From the NCBI GenBank assembly GCA_006937955.1, contig SSNP01000085.1, positions 1,266,831 through 1,330,830 of the forward strand: a stretch of 64,000 bases of DNA, written 5' to 3'. The position numbers were made by a program, and so were the translations under genes. This DNA comes from Pachypanchax playfairii (taxonomy: Eukaryota > Chordata > Actinopteri > Cyprinodontiformes > Aplocheilidae). Under the pieces are notes generated by a model. It was not told where the DNA came from, did no database searches, and worked only from the letters and a program-made list of their open reading frames with translations. Within the stretch, counting starts at the first letter, position 1. Each line of letters begins with the position of its first letter. This document shows positions 47,563 to 58,944 of the stretch, piece after piece.

Positions 47563-50500
47563 TATTGCATGTCCTCCTAGACCCGTCAGTCAAATACTGA
47601 GTTGTAAAATCCACAGCAGGGAAATAGAGACTCCCTTCGAAACATCTCATTATAAATTAACAGACTTTTTTTTTACTGCTTTGAATTCTCAGGAAGTGCA
47701 TGACAGACAGACTGAATGTACTTTTATGAAAGCAACACATGACTAAACGTTACGCTGAACATATTTTTAGTTTTTCAGATTGTAACAGGTGATAAGACAT
47801 GAACTGTCAGGCAAATTGAGGAAAGTTGTTTTTTTTTTTTGTAGTTGATTAATCATGAAAGAGTTTGTGTGTAAAGAGGAGTGAGACACCTAATACTGAT
47901 AAAACCTGCTGACTGTGATGAATAAGAAAAAACTTTTTTGTAGCTGGTAAATCAGTAACATGATTGTCAGCATTATGGAGTTCTGTGTTGTGTTTAGTTT
48001 TATTTTTCATGTGATGTTTCTTGGACTTTCCTGTGATTTTATTTTGAAAGAGTTATTGGTTTTCTGTTTTATTTTGTAGGTGATTCTTGTTTCCTCTTTC
48101 TCTTGGTTTTCATTGCTTGTTTTATTCATCTGTGTTCAGGGTTTTTTTATTTGGGTGTTTAGGTCTTGATTGTGTCCCCCAGCTATTGGTTCATTCTCAG
48201 CTGTTCCACATCCCTCCAATTAGTTTCTCTGCTTCTCCTCCAAAGAAGTTTCACTCATTCATCGCTCATCCTCTTGTCAGTTTACGTTCAGCTTGTTGTC
48301 AGTTCATCTGTCTTTCCTCCATGTTGCCTTCTTGTGCCACGTACATTTGTAAATGCCTTTTTGCTGCCACGTCTGGTTTTGTTTTCTGGTTATTGAAAGT
48401 TTTATTTTTAGTAGATCCTCTTTGTCTCTGAGTCCAGTTTCTGCACTTGGGTCCAGCTTTAAGAGAACCATAACAATGATGGATCAAACAGATAGAAGAC
48501 ATATAGATTTCATTCTAAATTGTCAGATTATTGGTTGATTAAAATAAATAAAATCTTTAGAATTTGTTAGAATACATAATGTGGCATATATTACACAAAA
48601 AATCGACCAATCTGTTGGCAATAGGAAGTCACACAGAACTTTCAGAACAAACTCTCAATTCTTAAATGATCTAAAAAGCATTGAGTTCAAGCTGCAGAAG
48701 AACCTGCCATCTGGTCAGTTACATGTATTACAGAGCAGTTCGTACTTTACTTTTTGGGTAATGATTCATAACATGAAGTCATGCTGCTGTTCTTTCTGCT
48801 TGCTGCTTCTCAATTTTAAAATCTACACCTCATAAAAATCTTGAATTCTTTGTCATTTTGTGGTTCATAACACTAAATGTGGAGACAGGCTGTCTGACAG
48901 GAAATGGCAAAGAATAATCTGTGCTTTCAAGTGCCACTTATTTGTGTCATTTATTCAGCCTTGCGTGTATTATTTTCCATTAGCTGAGATTACTAACCTG
49001 ATAACAGAAATAGTAGCTCAGCATTGCATCCAGGTTTAACAACCCAAGACTTTTATGTTTATTGTTGAACTGTGCTCCCTTTGATACGCTCGTACACACT
49101 TCCTGCTGCTGAAATACAAAAACAAATTGCTTTTATGATTAATAAGTTGAATATGTATAGCCTATTCCAACTAAATAAATGTTCAGTTGTATTAGTTTAT
49201 TTAAAATTGAAAATACACATGATCAGATAGTTTTAATGGGCTAAAAATAAAAAAAGGCTACTTTTAAATAAAAAATAGCTTTATAAAGTGTCTCCAAAAA
49301 CAAAAAGATAGATATTAGTCTAATATTATAAAAATCCCCACCACGCCCAAATGATATGAATGAAACTTATATAAGACTTAATTACAGGCATCAAAATTTC
49401 TGCCAACAGGTCATTTAAAAAAACAATAAACCCAAATATACACAGTCCGGAAAAATGTACAGGACAGTCAGAGATTGAACAAAGTGACGCTGGAATCTGT
49501 CAATCATGACAACAATCTGATTTGAGAATTATTGTTGTACCTTTTTTTTTTTTTTTTTTTTTTGCTTGTTCATGCTTGTAATGTTGGAGTTTAATATTTA
49601 TTGTTTTAATTTGATAATAAATGTAAAGCTTGTCTCACATCAGGACTGTATGATAGCGGGAACGAATACACCCGGAAAATTAATCCCTCAGTAATGTCCT
49701 AAAGGTTAAGAAAGCGGAACATCTTCATGTTTTGGTTAGTGCAAAGGTTTTATAATGTTTTAGGAATATCAGGAGAAACTTAAACTGAATGCATTTCTGT
49801 ATTTACAATGCGATTATCATGTGACAAGACAAGAATCAAATAGCAATGTCTGCTAAATGAATTAATAAAATCAAAGATAAATGTGCAGACTTGTAGCAGA
49901 AAGACAACTTGCCCCACCTTTAATTTAACACCAAACAACATCTGACAACTCTCGATGGTCTACTAGACAGAAAAGTAACGGCAACAATTGTGAGTTAAGG
50001 TTCTTGAGGAAAGACAAACAATAAAACTTTACGGCAGGTTTTGGTGGGTCCTTCTTTAGGCCTGTCAGATTATACAAAGGGTTTGAATAACCCAACCTAG
50101 AAGAGGAAAACCAAGCTGACGTTTAGCAGCGATTAGCTTATGCTAGCTATGATCCCTTAAAACAGCTTGATGAGCTGTTAGCGACCACAGTTTAATGACT
50201 AAATAATTAAAGTATAAGACAGTCAGTTATACTGGGATCAAATGGTAAGTATCATGTGCTCCTCTATTAAAGAAAACTGTCTTATTATTTGCGCGGTCGT
50301 GTTTTGCTATCATGTTAGCTGGTTTTTATGTTACAGTAAAATTCTCCTATAGCCACAGGGATAATACTGGACAAGACGAATGGCTTGACGGTCTTTGTTA
50401 ATTCTTGCATTGCTTGTCCTTTCTCATGCTTGTTTTGCAACAAAATAAAAACGTCTACAGAAACACAACATGTAGCTTAGCTTATTAGCTTCAGCTAACT

Positions 50501-50628
50501 CAAGCTGTTATTCCTGATTGCTGAGAAAAAGTTACTTATCACCAGGTTTTAAACATGTCAACACTTTTCAAGTGAATTTCATAATTATCCGTATAAAGAT
50601 GAAATATAACACTGAACGTATTTTGTAG
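47563..50628. other. slc28a 5' region and divergent znf592 promoter
   Basis: The exon carrying the A of the slc28a ATG probably spans 47562-47596 (acceptor ctcag). A further non-coding leader may end at 48998 (donor gttagt). On the plus strand a znf592 leader exon ends at 50244 (donor gtaagt), and its coding exon opens at 50629. Between them are a probable repeat (47973-48477) and a 22-T run (49542-49563). No protein-coding gene was recognised. Confidence 0.55.
47973..48477. mobile_element. Possible non-autonomous transposable element
   Basis: T-rich 0.5 kb block whose ends form a loose inverted match (TTATGGAGTTCT at the left, reverse complement TTATGGTTCTCT at the right). The composition (long pyrimidine-rich text ending near CTGCACTTGGGTCCAG) recalls dispersed fish repeats, but I cannot name the family. 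The 114-codon plus-strand frame within it is low in complexity and unlikely to be a gene. Confidence 0.35.
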
Positions 50629-50648
50629 GTTTATGAGGATATGCAGCC

Positions 50649-53600
50649 ATGGGTGACATGAAAACCCCAGATTTTGATGATCTTCTGGCAGCCTTTGACA
50701 TCCCAGATGCCACCGGACTGGACGCTAAAGAACCCATCCAGGCCACCCATGAGGAGACGAAGACTCGGCTGAAGCACACAGAGATGTGTCTGGATGACAG
50801 TCTGCTCAGTAACCAAGCTGTCACAACATCAGATGCCCCTCTTGTTAGTGTTATCGTGAAAAATACAAGTCGACAAGAGTCACTGGAAGAATTTGGTGAT
50901 GGGCTTCAACCAGGACAAGCATTGCAGAATGGATTCAGGGGACAGGAGATGTGCGATGACCCTGGAGATCAAACCAACTCTGACTTTTCAGATTCATTTC
51001 AGTGTGCTTTGAACGGGGAGAGTTCGAGAGAGGTTCCTGCAGAAACTCTCGTTCAAATAAAAACTGGTGAAGCTGCAATATTTTCCGCATCACCTTCACA
51101 TTTTAGCCCTGCTTCCAGTCCTGAACGTAAGGATGCTCTGTGTAGTGGGGGTACAGTCATTTCAAAAGAAAAAAACCTGCATTTCCCAGATGCTCCACTT
51201 TTAGAGGAACCTTTTGTGTCTGACAATCAAACAAATGCGGACCTTTGCTTGTTTGATAAATCTCTCAAAAACACGGAACCAAACAAAACAGACATTGGTC
51301 AGAATGAGGAGCTCCCAGACGTCGGCTTCAGTCAGGAAACAGAGAAAAACCCCAGGTTACACGCTGTGTTTCCTCCTTCCAGTATTAACCAAGATTTTAT
51401 TGAACCCACCTGCAATCCAGAAAACACTGTTACAGCCTCTTATTCACCTGCCAAATCTGAAACATCTAAATTGTCCTCATGTCTTGAAGCCCTCGCTGCT
51501 CTGAATGCTAGAAAAGACCCTACTGAACAGACAAACCCCAGAGAGGCATCAGTGGTGCAGAATGACTGTTTAAAATCTAACTATAAAGTGACCATGTCCC
51601 CAAGAAGCCCCAGAAGTCCAATTGAAGCAGTAAAACGGTTAATAAAACCCTCTGATAGTCCTGTGAGCATCTGCAGTGATAGCAGCGGTAAAGCATCCCC
51701 TGCAATAACATCTGGATCTCCTCCAGCCATACCCAGGGTCAGAATAAAGACCATTAAAACAATGACTGGGCAGATAAAGCGCACAGTCACTAGCGTGCTG
51801 CCAGATTCCGAAACCGATGAAACTCACACGTACGAATCCTCACCATCACAGAGCATGATAAGTGAGGATTCGTACAGCAATGTGTCTCCTCATCCAACTC
51901 ACACTGCTGATTCTGTTGTTGGAGTACAAAGTAAAGGCAACGCAGCAACTTCACCGAAAGTCTTACACAGAAAGTTCGAGGAAAAATCAAGGTGTGCCGC
52001 ATCAGTATCTCGTAGCGTTGGTCATTCTGTCAAAAAATCTGCTGCGCGTCAGGTCCGTAAACCAACGAAAGCATCATCTACGACAGGTCATGCAGCCAAC
52101 ACAAACATCCTCCCGCAAGCAATGCACTTAGCCAGCTTAAACCTGGTCCCTCACAGCGTTGCTGCTTCAGTAGCTGCACGGCCCGCCTCCCATCAGCAGA
52201 GCCCACATGTGCTCTCCTCTACCGTGTGCAGTACCGTCCCATTGGTGCATCAGGTCAAAACAGGCAACCCTCATCCCCGTTCGCTTCTACCAAACACATC
52301 TGCAGGAACTTTAAACAGACTGTTGAACAGTGCCAACCCAGTGCCTGTATATGTGCCCAATCTGAGCCCCCCTCCAGAGAGCGAGATCAACCTTCCACCA
52401 CGTGGATACTCCTGCCTCGAGTGTGGAGACTCCTTTGGCATTGAAAGGAGCCTTGCTTATCACTACAGCAGGAGGAGCGTTCACATCGAAGTGGAATGTA
52501 CTCACTGTGCAAAGACTCTGGTTTTCTTCAACAAGTGTGCCTTGTTGGCGCACGCACGGGAGCACAAAAACAGCGGCACGGTGATGCAGTGCACGCAGCT
52601 CCATTTGAAACCCATAGCAGAGGAGCAGATGTTCGTACCTCTGAGTTCTGAGCCGGTTAATGCGGACCCTCACGCAGCTTCCTTACTCCCTCCCAAAAGT
52701 GAAGCAGTCCTGCCTTTATATCCAGATAATGTAACTCGCCACATTCTCCGTTGTGTGGAGTGTAACAAGCAGGTTCCAGACTACAAAACCCTCGTAGGAC
52801 ACTACCAGAAGCCTTCAGAGAGCGTGGAAGGGCTGGTGAGTAAATCAGCAACAAAAAGACCCAAAGAAACGCCACGCTGAGCCTTTTTGTTTGACTTAAC
52901 CTCAATCTTTTAGCAGCTGCGTCCAAAAAGAAGCTCTGATTTCATTTTTCTGATGATAGAATATGTTTTTTAGAGATTGAGTAAATCAGGGAAGTAATGT
53001 TTGAATCTGTTTCTACACCCTTCTATTATGTCACCTTATAAAATTTACCTCAAATTTAAAATATTATTATAAAAATTGAAAATTAATGTCGCAATGCTGG
53101 TGCATGTGTGGTTCGCGTCATCGTTTATTCTTTCCTGCTCTCGTCCATCTCAACAGATTTGTAAATTATGCTCAATGTTGTTACCCAATAAGTGTAGCTT
53201 CAGAGCTCACCAGCGCATTCACGCTCACAAGTCACCGTACTGCTGTCCTGAGTGCGGCGCCCTGTGTCGCTCCGCAGATATACAGAAGCACGTCAGGGAA
53301 AACTGTCTGCATTACGCCCGCAAGGCTTGGTACAAGTAAGCAATCAAGCAAAGGAAGTCATGCTTTAATATTTAATATTTTGATTTATAAATAGTTTTTT
53401 TCTTGCAGATGCCGTCACTGTGATGTGGTTTTCAGAACCTTACAAGGACAAAAGACTCACATGGAGGAGAAACACTGTGAAGTCTTGTACAAGTGCGTTT
53501 TTTGTCCCGTCGCCTTCAAGACCTCCGACAGCTGTGAAGTTCATTTAAAAAATAAACACGACACCAACAAACAGTCGCCTCAGTAAGTTGATGTCACCTG

Positions 53601-56042
53601 ACTGTGGGGGGGAAAAGTTCTGGTTTTTAACAAGTTGTTCTAACTGTGCTTTCCACTTTTCTTCCTTCAGGTTAGTCTTTAAATGTTCGTGTGAGGCCGT
53701 TTTCAAGAAAAAGCAGCTATTCTCTCAACATTTCCTCCAAAATGCCAACAAGCGAGTTACGTGTGTATTTAAGTGTCCAGAATGCAACTCGGTCTTTTCA
53801 CAAAAGCGTCTGTTAATGCAGCATTTCAAGGTTAGTGCTGGATGTGTTTCTTAAAAGGTTCTTTATAAATCCGTCGGGTTCCAGTTTGCTGCCTTGAGGT
53901 CATTTCAGTTTGACATTATAAAATGATGCATTAGGAAAAGGAAGTGGAACTTCCTCTTGTCACAGTTTCATAACCCACAAATTCTTTGTGACAGATTGTC
54001 TGACGTTATTTAACTAATTATTGTCTTTGTGCTCCATCTGCTTTCTGTTTTACAGGGTGTGCATGTTGGAAGCATGACAGCAGAGACAGAAAAAAGCACC
54101 AAAGAAGAAGACCAGTCTAATTGGCCCTTGGATTCTCAGCCTGTCCCACAGCAGAGGAGTCAGGACACTAAACATATAGACAGTCCCAGAAAAAAGTCTG
54201 AGCAGGATGGCAGGTCTCGCGTGAAGCCCCGCGGCTGGACGTGTGGCGAGTGTCTGCAGTGGTTCGCAGAGCGGGAGTCCTACGTGTCTCACGTGAAGAC
54301 CAACCACGGAAAGGTCAGTGTCCAGAAACCACGTCACAATTTAGACACGTGAAATGATATAAGAGGTTAATCATGTGGCTGCACTGCTGTATTCACATAC
54401 TCCTCGACTTCTGAAAATTTAAAATCATTATCAATCTTTCAGATAAAATCTTTGACTACATGTTCAGGTGGGAATCGTCAGTGAGCTCTCAGCATGCACC
54501 GGGCTTTGGTTTCCACTTTAATCAGCTGTTCTTTGTTTTTTAATTCATCTGGAAACAAATAGACATCACGAACCTCTGATTCACTGGGTAAATTCCCAGG
54601 ATTATTGAACTTTGACCTCACAGCTAAAGCAACAGGACTTTTAGCTGTTAGTATCAGATAACTGCGGTGACGGGCTACAGTCTTTAAACCTGGATCGCAC
54701 TGATCTGTGTCGCTTGGAGAAAATTTGTGGTTTGTCCTAAATGTCTCTGACATCGTTTACAAATTATCCTCGTTTTATTAGCAAGTTTTGTTCCACTCAG
54801 AACATCAGAATGTTTTTATCTCCAGTCACTCATTTCTGGCAGTTTCGACTCTGAAAAACTTTATTGAAGCCGTTCCTGTAGGATCTGAGACGCCTGCAGA
54901 GACTCAGTGACTTTTCTAAAAGATTTGCTCTTGAAATAGTTTCAAACATGTTCCAGATTCCATCAACAGCAAAGCCGACTGGTGCTCGTGAAAAATTGAG
55001 ACATTTTGAAAACTTTTTACAAATTCTGTTCAGAGTTTATCGCCAGCAGTCGCAGCTCAGTGAGGTCCTGGCTTCAGCACGTGTTGGATGGATTCAGTGG
55101 AGTTTCGTGAAATATCAACCAGATTTTTATAAAGAAACTCATCTAGTGAGACTTTTTGGAAACTTTTCTCTCAACAGTCAATGAAAAAGTATCCGTGTCG
55201 ACACTGTGAGCAGTCGTTCATCTCTGCAACCAGTTTGAGAAGACACGTTCGCAGTGAGCATGACGGGAAACGGAGAATTTACAGCTGTGGGTAAGTTTAA
55301 AGGTCTTTACAAACAAACTAACGTTTAAAAGAATAAATGAACAACGCTCTCGCCTCCGTGTACTTACAGGTATTGCACCGATACCAAGACAACATTTACA
55401 ACAAGTGTGATGTTGAAGAACCACATCAGTCTCATGCATGGAATTAAAAACCCAGATCTGGGCCAGATGCCAAAAACATCTGTCCAAGATCACAGAGAAA
55501 CCTCTTCCACGGTGGGTCGTTTATTTCTTTACTTTAAAACTTGTAACAGATCTTTCTGTTTGGTGTTTAATGTGTGTGATTATTATGTGCAGGAGTTTGT
55601 ATCGGTGGCGCCTGCTGTGGTCCCGCGGCCCGACAGCCAGGATCACAGCGAGCTCCAGTCTCCTTCGGCGAAACGTCTCAAAACGCAGTTTCGCTGTTCG
55701 AAGTGCGGTTTCCTCACCGAGGACGGTGCAGAGTTCCAGCAGCATATACCTCAACATAGAAGAGATGGAAACACTCCTCAGTGCCTTCGCTGTGGCCTGT
55801 GTTTTACGTCCGTGTTCTCGCTCAGTAGACATCTTTTTATTGTGCACAAAGTCAAAGATCCAGAGGAGGAGGGAGACGTCGGGGGAAAGGAGCGTGACAG
55901 TCAGCCGGTTGCATCAGCATCTTCTGATGAGATAAATGAACCAGAAGCAGCAAACACTCATCGTCCTGAAATTATACACTCACATTTAAAATCAGACGAA
56001 AGCTGTCGCTCTTCAGCAGTAAAGAGCCGCATCAGCTGCTGA
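50649..56042 (+). CDS. znf592: Zinc finger protein 592
   Basis: Coding exons: 50649-52835, 53157-53335, 53409-53582, 53671-53830, 54056-54313, 55178-55290, 55370-55511, 55593-56042, in frame, 3663 nt and 1220 aa (human ZNF592 has 1267). The start MGDMKTPDFDDLLAAFDIPD is nearly identical to human and the ATG sits in a good context (GCAGCCATGG). Other shared blocks are VSVIVKNTSRQES, SPRSPIEA, SSPPAIPRVRIKTIKT, LNLVPHSVAASV, HQRIHAHKSPYCCPECG, ESYVSH and SLSRHLFIVHKV. The N-terminal 580 residues are disordered and phosphosite-like; C2H2 fingers, several of non-standard spacing, run from about 586 to 1135, with an acidic tail. ZNF592 is a nuclear protein that associates with ZMYND8/ZNF687/ZNF532 chromatin complexes. 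The human partner ZNF532 lies at the MALT1/ALPK2 locus, so this is the ZNF592 copy. Its neighbours match. Confidence 0.96.
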
Positions 56043-58115
56043 AAGAGCAGATTTAAATTTTTTTTTGTTTCTTTGTGAGCTGCGACACATTTACGCTGAA
56101 ACGTCAGGCTGATGCAGATGGACGCTGTAGATTCCCTGTCGTCTGACGTCCACCTCAACGCATGGCAGACCTTTAACTGTGATTGGTCCAGGTGGCGTCT
56201 GTTCACACGTCTCACTGCTTCGCTGCCAATTAAAGCAGATGTGAAATAAGAAGATAAAATGTAACTTACTGTGACCAAGTCAGTTTGCTCAGAATGAATC
56301 ATTAGCACTTTGTCGGCATCTGTTGTCCCCAATTTTCAAAAATCTGCCAGTTTCTGCAAAAAATTAAGGTTGAGTACTCAGACAAAATGTTTCCTTCTAT
56401 GGCTTCTCTCTGCTCTGTTGCATTAGCTGTCTGTTTAATGAATAATTTAACGTTCATGTACCAGAACCAGAGATCCAACTTTTGTTTTCAGTTGCTAAAC
56501 CCAGTTGGGTGACTTCATGTCTCATAAAGACCCTCCTATTTCTGAGCTGTACGAACACTAGCAGACGCCACTTGTATAGAAAGAGCTCATCAATCTGAAG
56601 TTGAAGCATGAATTCAACATTTTACAGATTGTTTTTCAGTTTTTAGATATGATATACAAGTCTATTTAGAAAAATGTGTATTTTTTTATAAAGAACAATA
56701 TTGTCATTTTCATTTAATTTACCTTTGCATGTCAGCGATATGTTAATTTGTTCAGATTATACTGCACTTGTATTTGTTTTCCTCCCTTTAAGTTCATCCC
56801 AGCAGGATGCTCAGGAATTTCTGTCAGCTGAGTTTTGATCCATGTAACAGTGAAACGACGGTGTTTTCATTATTGCAATCAGCGATAATAATTATTTTTA
56901 TACTTTTTGTTCTAAATCCAACAAGTGATTACCTGAATGGGATTCAGATTAGGGAAAATCTAGAACATTGCACATACTTTACAGTCCAAATGCAGCATTT
57001 TTTTGTAACAATTACAAAATATAGTTTAATGTTCATTTTGAATTTATACTCATGCATTTATGGTGAACACTTAGTTAGAAAAAAAAACGTGCTTCTTTTA
57101 GCCTTTAAAACATTTTTGAAATGTTTTGGTTAATCAACCCTTTTTGGGCTTTTTTTTTTTTTTTTAATGTGTCTCGTTTTGGGTGTCTGAAAGAAACAAG
57201 GGGTTTTACACGTGTGCTGCAGCAGTATTAAAAATACCTCAAATCGCCAGAAGTGTATTTTTACCAGCACACGGATGTCAGTGTTGTGACAAATCAGGGT
57301 ACGTGGTTTGGGGTGATAATCTAGAGAAAGTGTGAGAGGGAAGTTTGGTGGCACATCAAAGTTCATGTTCATGTAACTTCTAAATACTCAAAAGATGTAA
57401 GGCGTGTTCGAGATGAGTGATTATAGAGGTGGGTGTTTGTTGTTTTCCACACGACGGTTCCTACCTCCACGGTAAATGTTCAAAGACCAGACGAGTTTCG
57501 GTTGGATCTCAGTGCAATGTTTAAAGAAAAAAAGATGGAAAATGAGTTTGTAAAATTTGTTTTCTCTCATGTTATTCAATTTTATAAATTATTTGGGGAG
57601 TGACATTAAGGTCATATTGACTTGAAATAACTTTTTCTGTGAAAGTGTTGAAAGAGTCTTTAAATCACCACGCTGCAGCTGTTCACCTGCAGGCGCCGAA
57701 TTCAAGTAGCTTCACTCTTTTTGTAATTCTCAAAAACAGGATATTTATACTTTTATACAGTGTAGAAGGAATGTTTGTGTACATACAGTGAAACAAAGAT
57801 TCACAGCATCTCTTAAAGCCATTACATCTGTTCAGCATGCAGTGGCTCATGTGCCTTGCCTTTACGTTTACACACTTACAAATAAACTGGTGCATTTAAT
57901 TATATCTGCTTGGTCTTCTGTCTTGAGTTATAGAATATAATTCCATTAATCTGCCAGATGCACACAAGTCTAAATGAGCTTCAAAGCAGCCAATAAGCAG
58001 CGACGACAGCTGGATGATGTCAGTTTATTAGAATATTTAGCCCGTCCTGTTTTAATATAAACCCCTTTCCCTCTATGACGAGAGCTGCAAAAGTTTTAAT
58101 TAAACCAGAAGCACC
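56043..58115 (+). other. znf592 3' untranslated region and spacer to nmb
   Basis: A likely poly-A signal AATAAA is at 57881-57886, giving a 3' UTR of about 1.85 kb if no earlier site is used. The sequence is AT-rich with poly-A/T runs near 57152-57165. No other gene was recognised. Confidence 0.55.
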
Positions 58116-58654
58116 ATGACAAAGATCTGCGGAGGAGGATTCTTGTCTTCTTTCATCCTTATCTCGTATATCGCCATGACGACGTCTATGATGCTTGATT
58201 TAACTGAACTGAGGAATAAGATTTCCAAGTTCAAGGTGAATCCCAGGGGGAATCTTTGGGCAACAGGTAAGACATTTATCACTGTGGATTAAACTTTTAT
58301 CTGTGTGGATGTACCTGTTACAGCTTGCATGAATTTTTGTATGTTTTGTTCAAACAGGACATTTTATGGGCAAGAAAAGTGCTGAGGACAGCGCCTTTTT
58401 GGAGCCTGCCTTTAATATTAGAAACAGTCCCTCTGAAGGTAGTGAGGATAGTGATGCACATGTGGAGGAAAACCTGCAGGATCTACTCATCCAGATGTTA
58501 AACCATGCAAAACAAAGAAAAGACAAGACAATGGGCATGTCAGTTCATTTATATTAATCATATTATTATTTTTTATTATTATTATTATTATAGTGCATAT
58601 ATCATCTCATTGTATCCCTTCTGTTCTTGTAGGAATGGAGCACATCCAGTTTGA
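58116..58654 (+). CDS. nmb: Neuromedin B precursor
   Basis: Coding exons 58116-58266, 58358-58538 and 58633-58654, in frame, 117 aa. An N-terminal hydrophobic signal peptide (about residues 6-25, FLSSFILISYIA) is followed by a short spacer and the peptide GNLWATGHFM, identical to human neuromedin B. Then comes the amidation donor Gly and a Lys-Lys cleavage site (FMGKK). An intron splits the peptide at the Gly of ATG-HFM. Neuromedin B is a secreted bombesin-like peptide that acts on NMBR to control smooth muscle, feeding and endocrine release. The tail is poorly conserved. Without splicing at 58538 the frame would instead stop at 58557 with a slightly different end. The ATG context is CACCATGA. 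Confidence 0.93.
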
Positions 58655-58785
58655 ATAACTAAAAAAAACATCCTACTGATGAAGTTGTTTTTTTTTTTTT
58701 CATTTTTTCAAAAATAAGCTGTAACTTTTTTGTGATAAGTTAAACCATACGATTCTTCCATTTTCATCAAACGTTTGTTTTGTTT

Positions 58786-58791
58786 AATAAA
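58786..58791 (+). terminator. nmb: nmb poly-A signal
   Basis: AATAAA, about 130 bp after the stop and only about 150 bp before the kti12 start codon. Confidence 0.6.
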
Positions 58792-58878
58792 AAGCGCACA
58801 AAAAAAGTTAAATGTCATGTATTTTATTACTCTTCAGATCGGGTGTTTTGGCGCCATCTGTCGGTCGCTCTGTGTATC

Positions 58879-58888
58879 ACTTCCGGGT
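58879..58888 (+). promoter_or_regulatory. kti12: ETS-type site in compact kti12 promoter
   Basis: ACTTCCGGGT contains the core of the ETS/GABPA site (reverse complement CCGGAAGT), 57 bases before the kti12 ATG. Such sites near the start are typical of TATA-less housekeeping promoters. The whole promoter must fit between the nmb poly-A signal and the ATG. Confidence 0.5.
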
Positions 58889-58944
58889 GAAAGTAGTTAG
58901 GATATGGCTAGCAGCATCAGTTTGGCTAACAGAAATCCCAAATT

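Noticed and set aside
48087..48431. 114-codon hydrophobic plus-strand frame.
   Set aside because: Lies within a pyrimidine-rich probable repeat; the Leu/Phe/Ser richness is a composition effect.
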